Assembly: GCA_904501775.1 (NCBI GenBank)
Contig: CAJGCJ010000067.1
Span: forward strand, 1 to 9,820
Source of the DNA: an uncultured Bacteroidaceae bacterium
GTDB lineage: Bacteria; Bacteroidota; Bacteroidia; Bacteroidales; Bacteroidaceae
DNA length: 9,820 bases
Direction: 5' to 3'
Part shown: piece after piece, positions 1 to 5,706 of the stretch
Numbering within the stretch: position 1 is the first letter of the stretch
How the letters are laid out: each line of letters opens with the position of its first letter
Position numbers and translations under genes: made by a program
The notes under the pieces: model-generated
What the model was told of the DNA's origin: nothing
The model's input: only the letters and a program-made list of their open reading frames with translations
Database searches by the model: none

Positions 1-1
1 A

Positions 2-952
2 GTACCGGTATACAAAGTAAGACGTTATCTGCAGAACTGCATTGAAAGCATTTTGCAGCAGACATACACCGACTATGAGCTCATTCTGGTAGACGACGGC
101 TCGCCCGACAGCAGCGGCATCATCTGCGACCGCTATGCGCAGGAATGCGACAAGGTAAAGGTCATACACAAGAAGAATGGTGGCCTTTCATCGGCACGAA
201 ATGCCGGATTGGCTGTTGCACAGGGCGAATACATCACATTTGTGGATGGTGACGATACGGTAGCATCGGGCACCTATTACTACAACATGCACATTCTGCT
301 ATCGAATCCCGATATTGACATACTCGAATATCCGGTAGTAAAACATTACGAGTCGCCCGACAGTGTCGTAGTGTCGCACAACCCACAGAAGATATCGGGC
401 GACGAGATATTCCCCGATTGGATAAGACGCAAAGGATACGAGCACTGCTTCGCATGCAACAAGATATTCCGCGCCGACCTCTTCTTCTTCATACGATTCC
501 CCGAGGGTGAGGTTTTTGAAGACAGCCTTGTAACACCAATGCTGATAGAGAGCAGTCGCACCATTTACTACTCAGATGCAGGATTCTACTACTACTACGA
601 CAGGGAGGGCAGTATTTCGCGAACATACTCGTTCAAGACACAGCACGACAGATACAAAAACCTTGTCAACCTGTACAAGAAGGTAAGAAATGACTACAAG
701 ATGCAACAAGAGAGCTACGACCTGTTATTCAAGGCACTCGACAACCTCACCGACCTATTCCGATGCAACGATGCCACAAAAGAGCAATTGAAGCACGCAT
801 GCGGGATGCTAAAGGAGGAGCGCATAAAGATAGGCGACCTTTACAAGATGGACATCTCCATTAAAAAGAAAATCAAATTTACCACTTTCGCACTATTGGG
901 TGCAACACTACACTGCCGCATAAACGCACTTTTGCACAAGAAACTATGTTAG
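2..952 (+). CDS. Family 2 glycosyltransferase, 5' end cut by window edge
   Basis: GT-A fold sugar transferase, probably adding one sugar from a nucleotide-sugar donor to a lipid-linked surface glycan at the cytoplasmic face of the inner membrane. The frame is open from base 2, and the first visible residues VPVYKVRRYLQNCIESI match the usual GT2 start, so the real start lies only a few codons outside the window; the in-frame TTG at 53 is not a credible start. Counting from base 2, DDGS at about 31-34 and the metal-binding DGDD at about 82-85 are present, as is a later FEDS acidic motif typical of the catalytic base region. About 316 residues are visible, ending at TAG 950-952. The next glycosyltransferase starts 10 nt downstream, so this is one operon. 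Donor and acceptor cannot be read from the sequence. Confidence 0.9.
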   Translation, partial: VPVYKVRRYLQNCIESILQQTYTDYELILVDDGSPDSSGIICDRYAQECDKVKVIHKKNGGLSSARNAGLAVAQGEYITFVDGDDTVASGTYYYNMHILLSNPDIDILEYPVVKHYESPDSVVVSHNPQKISGDEIFPDWIRRKGYEHCFACNKIFRADLFFFIRFPEGEVFEDSLVTPMLIESSRTIYYSDAGFYYYYDREGSISRTYSFKTQHDRYKNLVNLYKKVRNDYKMQQESYDLLFKALDNLTDLFRCNDATKEQLKHACGMLKEERIKIGDLYKMDISIKKKIKFTTFALLGATLHCRINALLHKKLC

Positions 953-962
953 ACCACCGGCT

Positions 963-1967
963 ATGATATTCCTCTCTATTATAGTACCACACTACAACCT
1001 GCCGCGCGATTTGTTGGCAAGATGTATTGACAGCCTATTCAAGCAGGAGATAGAGCAAGAGGAATTTGAAATAATAGTTGTCGACGACGGGTCGGACGAA
1101 AAGCCTTTTTGGATTGAAGAGCACTACAGGCGCAATGAACTGAAACTGGTTGAAATTGAACATGCCGGACTAAGTGCAGCACGCAACAAGGGCATTGAAA
1201 TATCACAAGGCAAATATATAATGTTTGTCGACTCGGACGATTATCTGCAGCCACACAGCATAAAGGAGTGTATAGAGACGCTGCACACCGAAGCGCCACA
1301 CATCCTGCGGTTCAGGTACAATGTATGCACAGCCCGCAACAATTTCAAGTCGGACAAAACTACAAAAGAATACTCCACAAGCAACACCATAAGCGGAGCA
1401 GCATATATGGAGTCGAGAAACCTGCCAGGCTGCGCGTGGTCGTACTTTGTAAGCCGCGATCTACTGATGAACCGCAACATACGTTTCAGAGAGGGGATGT
1501 ATCACGAAGATGAAGAGTTCAGCACCATTGCACACTACCATGCCGCAAGCCTTGTCGAAACAAACGCCATCGTATATAACTATTGTATAAGAAAAGGCTC
1601 TATAACAACAAGCCCCTCGGCAGCAACCATCAACAAGCGCATAGAGGATATGCTCATAACACTCGAGAAACTAACCGAATTCGGCAAAGAGCAGGAGCAA
1701 CAGAGCAACAGCATACAAAAGAGAGGGCTAAGACGCAAGCTCACAATGCTGACGGTAGACAACATACTGAATCTTTTCTATAACAAAAAGAGCGCTAAAG
1801 AGGTAATAAGCATATGCAACGAGAGAATTGCGCCAATAGGGTTATACCCCCTGCCCGAAGCCGAATACTCGCTGAAATATAAGCTGTTCCGCAAGTTAGC
1901 CAACAACAGCAAAGGAGTGCATATTCTGCGGATGTTACTTCCAAACCACACACCTGAAAAGAGATGA
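963..1967 (+). CDS. Family 2 glycosyltransferase (334 aa)
   Basis: A complete GT-A glycosyltransferase, likely in the same capsule, O-antigen or exopolysaccharide pathway as its neighbours. The N-terminus MIFLSIIVPHYN is the first beta strand of the GT2 fold. DDGS at 41-44 binds the nucleotide, DSDD at 90-93 is the DxD-type metal site, and HEDEEF at 181-186 is the acidic motif near the catalytic base. The C-terminal part is charged and lacks clear membrane helices. There is no strong Shine-Dalgarno, as usual in this phylum. Its TGA overlaps the ATG of the next gene (ATGA at 1964-1967), which suggests translational coupling. The family is certain; the sugar specificity is unknown. Confidence 0.92.
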   Translation: MIFLSIIVPHYNLPRDLLARCIDSLFKQEIEQEEFEIIVVDDGSDEKPFWIEEHYRRNELKLVEIEHAGLSAARNKGIEISQGKYIMFVDSDDYLQPHSIKECIETLHTEAPHILRFRYNVCTARNNFKSDKTTKEYSTSNTISGAAYMESRNLPGCAWSYFVSRDLLMNRNIRFREGMYHEDEEFSTIAHYHAASLVETNAIVYNYCIRKGSITTSPSAATINKRIEDMLITLEKLTEFGKEQEQQSNSIQKRGLRRKLTMLTVDNILNLFYNKKSAKEVISICNERIAPIGLYPLPEAEYSLKYKLFRKLANNSKGVHILRMLLPNHTPEKR

Positions 1968-3061
1968 AAATACTACTTCTTGGAGAATACAGCAACGTAC
2001 ATTGGACATTGGCCGAAGGACTGCGTTCCCTTGGGCACAAGGTGTGTGTAGCCAGCAATGGCGATTTTTGGAAGAACTACAGACGCGACATATCGCTAAC
2101 ACGAGACGAAAGCAGGTCAGGCGGCATCAAACTGCTACTGAAGACATGGTGTACCCTACCCCGCATGCAGGGATATGATATAGTACAAGTCATAAACCCG
2201 ATGTTCATAGAACTGAAAGCCGAAAGGATTTTGCCCATTTACAAATACCTAAGGAAGAGGAACAGGAAGATGTTCATGTGTGCATTCGGCATGGATGCCT
2301 TTTGGGTAAAATGTGCAACAGAATTTCCACCACGTTTCCGTTACTCCGATTTCAACATTGGAGAAAAAGCCATACTCAACGACTACACCAAAGAGCAGAT
2401 ATCCGATTGGCAACAGACAGAAAAAGCCAAGCTGAACAGAATAGTTGCTGACGACTGCAACGGTATAATTGCCGGAATGTATGAGTACCACACTGCCTAT
2501 GTTAATGAGTATGCGAGCAAGCTCACCTATATTCCCTTTCCAATAGAGGTCGAAAACGAGCAGCCAACAACATACGACACAAGCCGCAAGATACGTTTCT
2601 TCATTGGTATACAGAAGAGCCGCAGCATATATAAAGGCACTGACATCATGCTACGCGCATTGCAACGCCTGCATGCCGACTTCCCCGATGACTGCGAGAT
2701 TCTGAAAGCCGAAAGCGTACCATACGAGCAGTATAAAAGGATGGTGGACGATTGCGACATCCTGCTCGACCAGCTTTATGGTTATTCCCCCGGCATGAAT
2801 GCACTGCTTGCACTTGCAAAAGGGAAAATTGTAGTTGGCGGAGCAGAAGAGGAGTGCTACGATATTCTTGGAGAGAAAGAACTGCGTCCTATGATAAATG
2901 TCATTCCCGACGAGGAGGATGTATACAACAAACTGAAGTGGCTGATAGAAAACAAAGAGAAAATTGCACAGCTACAGAGAGAAAGTATCGAATATATAAG
3001 ACGCCATCACACGCCGGTTGAAGTAGCCAAGCGCTACCTCGATTTTTGGAACAGCAAATAA
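1964..3061 (+). CDS. GT-B fold glycosyltransferase (365 aa)
   Basis: Probable family 4 / group 1 type glycosyltransferase, the third sugar transferase in the operon. The start MKILLLGEYSNVHWTLAEGL is a Rossmann strand with a Gly-containing loop, followed by a helix and LRSLGHKV, the usual N-terminal half of GT-B enzymes. AFGMDAFWV near 107-115 resembles the acceptor-side loop. The C-terminal nucleotide-binding half begins around residue 205 and contains YKGTDIMLRAL (223-233) and SPGMNALLALAKGK (275-288), which sits where the donor-binding motif normally is. The classical E-x7-E pair is not obvious there, so the exact family is uncertain. ATG 1964 overlaps the preceding stop. It is the last gene of the cluster; no convincing terminator follows its TAA before the tRNA-Lys promoter. 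Confidence 0.85.
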   Translation: MKILLLGEYSNVHWTLAEGLRSLGHKVCVASNGDFWKNYRRDISLTRDESRSGGIKLLLKTWCTLPRMQGYDIVQVINPMFIELKAERILPIYKYLRKRNRKMFMCAFGMDAFWVKCATEFPPRFRYSDFNIGEKAILNDYTKEQISDWQQTEKAKLNRIVADDCNGIIAGMYEYHTAYVNEYASKLTYIPFPIEVENEQPTTYDTSRKIRFFIGIQKSRSIYKGTDIMLRALQRLHADFPDDCEILKAESVPYEQYKRMVDDCDILLDQLYGYSPGMNALLALAKGKIVVGGAEEECYDILGEKELRPMINVIPDEEDVYNKLKWLIENKEKIAQLQRESIEYIRRHHTPVEVAKRYLDFWNSK

Positions 3062-3158
3062 GATAGCCCCCAAATTGCCGCGACAGGCACTAAAACAGCC
3101 ACATTTTTAAGAAAGGAGAAAATAATATGCATTTTTGCTACAACTTTTATTGCAAAAT

Positions 3159-3189
3159 TTTGCAAAGTAAAAATATTATTGTACCTTTG
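3159..3189 (+). promoter_or_regulatory. Bacteroidetes-type promoter of tRNA-Lys
   Basis: TTTG (3159-3162), 19 nt, then TACCTTTG (3182-3189), matching the phylum consensus TTTG-N19/21-TAnnTTTG for the primary sigma factor. Transcription should start a few bases after 3189, leaving a short leader before the tRNA at 3216. Confidence 0.8.
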
Positions 3190-3215
3190 CAACGCATTTG
3201 AAAAAAAGCAGCGAT

Positions 3216-3288
3216 GCGCTGTTAGCTCAGTTGGTAGAGCAATTGACTCTTAATCAATGGGTCCAGGGTTCGAGTCCCTGACGGCGTA
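3216..3288 (+). tRNA. tRNA-Lys (anticodon CTT)
   Basis: A full 73-nt cloverleaf. The acceptor stem GCGCTGT pairs with ACGGCGT (two G-U pairs), the D arm is GCTC/GAGC, the anticodon stem ATTGA/TCAAT encloses loop CTCTTAA with anticodon CTT, the variable loop has 5 nt, and the T arm is CAGGG/CCCTG with loop TTCGAGT. The discriminator is A at 3288. CCA is not encoded and must be added after transcription. It reads the AAG lysine codon. It has its own promoter just upstream and a terminator 12 nt downstream, so it is a single-gene unit. Confidence 0.97.
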
Positions 3289-3300
3289 CAGAAAGAGAGT

Positions 3301-3337
3301 TGAGGGAAAATTTTTAGATTTTCCCTCATTTTCTTTT
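3301..3337 (+). terminator. Intrinsic terminator of tRNA-Lys
   Basis: TGAGGGAAAA (3301-3310) pairs perfectly with TTTTCCCTCA (3319-3328), with an 8-nt loop, and is followed by a T-rich tract (TTTTCTTTTTT). It is the first strong hairpin after the tRNA. Confidence 0.85.
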
Positions 3338-3401
3338 TTACAACTCTTTGAAATTGCTTGGATTACTTTCTTGGTACATTGAAAGGAAATGCTGAGGCTG
3401 T

Positions 3402-3446
3402 ATATAAAAACATAGAGTGCACCATAAGAAAAGGTACACTCTATGT
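3402..3446 (-). terminator. Probable terminator of the BspA-like gene unit
   Basis: Inverted repeat ACATAGAGTG (3410-3419) with CACTCTATGT (3437-3446), extended inward by ACC/GGT after one mismatch. Read on the minus strand it is followed by a run of T and TATATA, as in an intrinsic terminator. It lies about 90 nt downstream of the LRR gene stop, leaving room for a 3' untranslated region containing the hairpin at 3493-3523. Confidence 0.7.
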
Positions 3447-3492
3447 AAAACCCACTACAAGGGGGCGTAAGAAGCAAGGAGATAACATTTAA

Positions 3493-3523
3493 TGAACACG
3501 CCCACTCACTGCAAGCGTGTTCA
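3493..3523. repeat. Inverted repeat downstream of the BspA-like gene
   Basis: TGAACACGC (3493-3501) and GCGTGTTCA (3515-3523) form a perfect 9-bp stem with a 13-nt loop, 12 nt beyond the stop codon of the minus-strand LRR gene. There is no T run on either side, so it is not itself an intrinsic terminator. It could stabilise the 3' end of the transcript. Confidence 0.55.
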
Positions 3524-3534
3524 TCAAAAAGCAT

Positions 3535-4794
3535 TTATTTCAATAGTACTTTTTTACCATCTATAATATATATGCCATTTGTGGGATTTTCAACTACACG
3601 GCCATTAAGGTCATAAACTGTTGTTGCATTTTCGTTGTCAGATTTCACATCATCAATGCCTGTGGGGTCAAACTCACGAATATCCCAAAAGTTGTTCCAT
3701 GAATTAGCATTTTGATACGCCTCCAAACAACCGTTAGGAACATACAATGTCGCATCTATATAATGCTTAGCCATAAAGAAATCAGGATAATAAAGAGGTG
3801 GTGGTGTTTCGTCCATCATATATATGCTTGTAAGGCTAGAGCAACCCTCAAACACATGCGAGTCTAAAGAAAATCCGTCGAATATGCAGTTAAAATTTTT
3901 ATGGAATGTAACACTTGCAAGGCTATAGCAATTATAAAATGCATAATATCCAATACCTGTACCGCCAGGGATTTCAATGCTTTTAAGACTAGAGCAACCC
4001 TCAAACGCATTATCATATATATGTCTCACGCTGTTGGAGATTTTAATGCTTTTTAAGCCAGTGCAATTCTTGAACATACAACTGGCTATAGAACTCATGC
4101 TGTTAGGGATTTCAATACTTGTAAGGCCAGAACATCCAGAGAACGCATATTTTCCAATACTTGTTACGCTGCTAGGTATATTAATGCTTGTAAGACTAGA
4201 ACATCCAGAGAACGTATAATTTCCAATACTTGTTATGCTGTTTGGGATTGTTAGGCTTGTAAGGCCAGTGCAATCCTTGAAGGCTCCTCCTCCAATCCCT
4301 GTTACACTGTTAGGGATTTCAATGCTTGTAAGCCTATAACAACCTTTAAACGCACTGTCTCTAATGTCTGTTATGCTGTTTGGGATTGTTAGGCTTGTAA
4401 GGCCCCAGCATTCCTCGAAGGCTCCTCCTCCAATCCCTGTTACACTGTTAGGGATTTCAATGCTTCTAAGACTTACGCAATAACTGAACGCCTTTTGTCC
4501 TATGCTTGTCACGCTGTTAGGGATTGTCACGCTTGTAAGGTCGATACAATAATAGAACGCATTTTCTCCTATGCTTCCAACTGTAAAAACACGTGACTTA
4601 TAGGTTATTGTCGATGGTATAACAATGTCACCAGAATATTCCTTATCACCACTTGTTACTTCAACCCTTAAATTGGCGGCAGATGTAATATTGTAATAAA
4701 TACCATCAACTTCAATGTCGTATGCCCAAACTGCATTACAACAAATTAGCAAGAGGGTTAATACAGACCCTCTAAAAATGTTAAAATGTTTCAT
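3535..4794 (-). CDS. BspA-like secreted leucine-rich repeat protein (419 aa)
   Basis: A surface or secreted protein of the BspA (LRR_5) family; members mediate adhesion or binding, but the ligand here is unknown. Residues 1-24 form a signal peptide (MKHFNIFRG, hydrophobic LTLLLICCNAVWA). Residues 25-85 are the usual preamble with VIPSTITY. About ten repeats of 23 residues follow (starts near 86, 109, 132, 155, 178, 201, 224, 247, 270, 292), each of the form LTSIxIPNSVTxIGxxAFxxC. Then comes the typical exit module with LYVPNGCLEAY (350-360). The last 40 residues, with VYDLNGRVVE and NGIYIIDGKKVLLK, resemble a type IX secretion sorting tail. The start ATG 4792-4794 lies one base after the stop of the upstream small gene, suggesting coupling. 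The repeats contain a near-identical 138-bp duplication. Confidence 0.93.
   Translation of the reverse strand: MKHFNIFRGSVLTLLLICCNAVWAYDIEVDGIYYNITSAANLRVEVTSGDKEYSGDIVIPSTITYKSRVFTVGSIGENAFYYCIDLTSVTIPNSVTSIGQKAFSYCVSLRSIEIPNSVTGIGGGAFEECWGLTSLTIPNSITDIRDSAFKGCYRLTSIEIPNSVTGIGGGAFKDCTGLTSLTIPNSITSIGNYTFSGCSSLTSINIPSSVTSIGKYAFSGCSGLTSIEIPNSMSSIASCMFKNCTGLKSIKISNSVRHIYDNAFEGCSSLKSIEIPGGTGIGYYAFYNCYSLASVTFHKNFNCIFDGFSLDSHVFEGCSSLTSIYMMDETPPPLYYPDFFMAKHYIDATLYVPNGCLEAYQNANSWNNFWDIREFDPTGIDDVKSDNENATTVYDLNGRVVENPTNGIYIIDGKKVLLK
4231..4466 (-). repeat. 138-bp tandem duplication inside the LRR gene
   Basis: Bases 4231-4328 and 4369-4466 are nearly the same, offset by exactly 138 bp (two 69-bp LRR units). 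The first 36 bases and a later block of about 55 bases are identical; I count six differences, four of them clustered where the two copies encode different residues before the Cys. The neighbouring 69-bp units are much less alike at DNA level, so this pair is a recent two-repeat duplication. Confidence 0.85.
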
Positions 4795-4795
4795 T

Positions 4796-5038
4796 TCATT
4801 TTTTATTTAAGATTTCAGTAGCTATACGTGCAAATTGTTGTGCACTTCCAATATTTGCATTAGTGGTCAACATATTTCCAAACCAAACATCGCAAACGCC
4901 ATCAGTGCAATTAAAAATTAATACTGAGATTCCATCAATTTCATAACCGCAAGCAAATTTTCCATCAAATTCATTTTTTAGAAGACTGAAATGAGGATGG
5001 CTTTCTAATTTTTCTAAGACACTTTCTCTATTCCACAT
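4796..5038 (-). CDS. Small protein of unknown function (80 aa)
   Basis: I do not recognise this protein. The start is put at ATG 5036-5038 (MWNRESVLEKLES); the frame extends to a TTG at 5068, but ten further residues from a TTG are less likely. The sequence is a mixed alpha/beta type with no signal peptide or membrane segment: a charged helix (ESVLEKLES), then alternating hydrophobic stretches (YEIDGISVLIFNC, CDVWFGNML) and a C-terminal helix (AQQFARIATEILNKK). It has three cysteines. The TGA at 4796-4798 is one base from the ATG of the BspA-like gene, so the two are probably translated together from one mRNA. It lies directly downstream of the structured RNA ending near 5086. A cytoplasmic partner or regulator role is only a guess from position. 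Confidence 0.7.
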   Translation of the reverse strand: MWNRESVLEKLESHPHFSLLKNEFDGKFACGYEIDGISVLIFNCTDGVCDVWFGNMLTTNANIGSAQQFARIATEILNKK

Positions 5039-5083
5039 AATATAATTTTTTATGCATAATAGGCTCAATTATACAGATTAATA

Positions 5084-5175
5084 TAATAAAAAGAAAGTGG
5101 AGCCTGTCACCACCTTATCCTCTGTGTAGGGCTTGGACTCCCTTGTATAACAGATAAGGATAGACAGCCCCACTT
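5084..5175 (-). terminator. Intrinsic terminator ending the structured RNA
   Basis: The last rod of the RNA is closed by AAGTGG/CCACTT (5170-5175 with 5095-5100) and is followed on the minus strand by TTCTTTTTATTATAT. It would end most transcription before the small gene at 5038, although leakage could supply that gene. Confidence 0.65.
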
Positions 5176-5324
5176 GGAATGTATTGTGATATATACAGAT
5201 ACAAACCAAGAGAGCGTTCTTCCCAATATTCTGATTATACATTAGTGAAGTGTCCAAGTTCACACAGTCAGAATAAAGCGAATGCGCTTTCTAAAATATG
5301 TCTTCACACGCTATTTACGTGTAC
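5084..5324 (-). ncRNA. Structured small RNA of about 240 nt, possibly Bacteroidales-1 / 6S-like
   Basis: A canonical promoter lies just upstream and a terminator hairpin with a T tract closes the unit, giving a transcript from about 5323 down to about 5086. Stems visible on the minus strand, in order: AAAGCG/CGCTTT with a 4-nt loop (5275-5290); TATTCTGA/TCAGAATA (5268-5275 with 5227-5234); CTTGG+TGTAT with ATACA+CCAAG (5172-5210); and a long rod, 5095-5175, with AAGTGG/CCACTT, a TGTC/GACA extension and an inner CCTTATC/GATAAGG, which carries the terminator. No good reading frame explains it. Known family: the Bacteroidales-1 RNA motif is bounded in the same way by such a promoter and a terminator, and has been linked to 6S RNA, as I recall; I cannot confirm the match here. 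An alternative is a long leader of the downstream small-protein/BspA unit. Confidence 0.6.
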
Positions 5325-5328
5325 GATG

Positions 5329-5360
5329 CAAAAGTAGTATTTTTTCTGTTCATAATCAAA
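5329..5360 (-). promoter_or_regulatory. Bacteroidetes-type promoter of the structured RNA
   Basis: On the minus strand TTTG (5360-5357), 20 nt, then TACTTTTG (5336-5329). This is a full match to TTTG-N19/21-TAnnTTTG. The start point is expected near 5322-5325. Confidence 0.82.
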
Positions 5361-5372
5361 TAATCTTTTAGG

Positions 5373-5465
5373 TTAGAACATTCTTTCGGGATAATTCTCT
5401 TTCAACCATTCAGTGAATTCTACCAACTTGAAAAAGTCGGACTTAAAGGTTTGATAATCTGTCAC
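5373..5465 (-). pseudogene. Possible C-terminal coding remnant or 30-aa ORF
   Basis: From GTG 5465 to TAA 5373 the minus strand reads 30 residues including SDFFKLVEFTEWLKENYPER, a composition that looks like a real protein C-terminus (amphipathic, Trp, Pro, charged). The frame is closed by a TAG just upstream at the strong hairpin 5477-5509, and there is no ATG or recognisable start. I do not recognise a family. It may be the tail of a deleted gene or chance. Confidence 0.25.
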
Positions 5466-5476
5466 GCTATTGTACT

Positions 5477-5515
5477 AAAACGGAGAAAGTTTTCAACTTT
5501 CTCCGTTTTTCTTTC
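5477..5515 (+). terminator. Strong hairpin with T tail, orphan terminator
   Basis: AAAACGGAGAAAGTT (5477-5491) and AACTTTCTCCGTTTT (5495-5509) form a perfect 15-bp stem with a 3-nt loop, followed on the plus strand by TCTTTC. No plus-strand gene precedes it. On the minus strand it also ends in TTTT, so it could act in either direction. Confidence 0.6.
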
Positions 5516-5630
5516 TACCCCACCCCCAATATACACTTTACTTAACAGAGCCACCGCGAATATGCAACCCACAGCGCAATGGATGTCAGGGCTTGCAACC
5601 CGAAAGCAGATATAGAATAAGACGGAAGTT
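5510..5630. other. Non-coding stretch between two hairpins
   Basis: Between the hairpins at 5477-5509 and 5631-5674 I see no convincing gene, promoter or conserved RNA. A minus-strand frame is open for about 55 codons across this stretch and the left hairpin, but it lacks a start codon and protein-like composition. Confidence 0.4.
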
Positions 5631-5674
5631 AATCAAAATCGGCAGGCAATTTAAGTTGCCTGCCGATTTTGATT
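5631..5674 (-). terminator. Terminator of the RelA/SpoT-type gene
   Basis: A perfect 19-bp inverted repeat (5631-5649 with 5656-5674, loop TTTAAG) whose core is ATCGGCAGGCAA/TTGCCTGCCGAT and whose outer arms are A/T rich. It begins 33 nt after the stop codon of the minus-strand gene, and the TTTTGATT arm supplies the U-rich end. It would work in both directions. Confidence 0.85.
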
Positions 5675-5706
5675 TATTACATCTTTTTATATGTTTACCC
5701 TGAACA

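Noticed and set aside
53..952. TTG at 53 as start of the first glycosyltransferase
   Set aside because: Upstream codons from base 2 encode the expected first strand and helix of the GT2 fold, so the gene is cut by the window edge.
3127..3201. 24-codon plus-strand ORF preceded by AGGAG
   Set aside because: A strong Shine-Dalgarno is unusual in this phylum, and the frame overlaps the tRNA-Lys promoter; probably chance.
3516..3528. 13-nt identity CGTGTTCATCAAA with the tRNA-derived units (9656-9668)
   Set aside because: One shared 13-mer is about what chance gives in a 10-kb window; flanks do not match.
3250..3534. Minus-strand 94-codon frame ending in DSNPGPID
   Set aside because: It runs antisense through the tRNA-Lys and its terminator; the end of the frame is just the T arm read backwards.
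5078..5263. Minus-strand 61-codon frame starting at GTG
   Set aside because: It lies inside the structured RNA, covers its terminator stem and T tract, starts with GTG, and has a composition explained by the hairpins.
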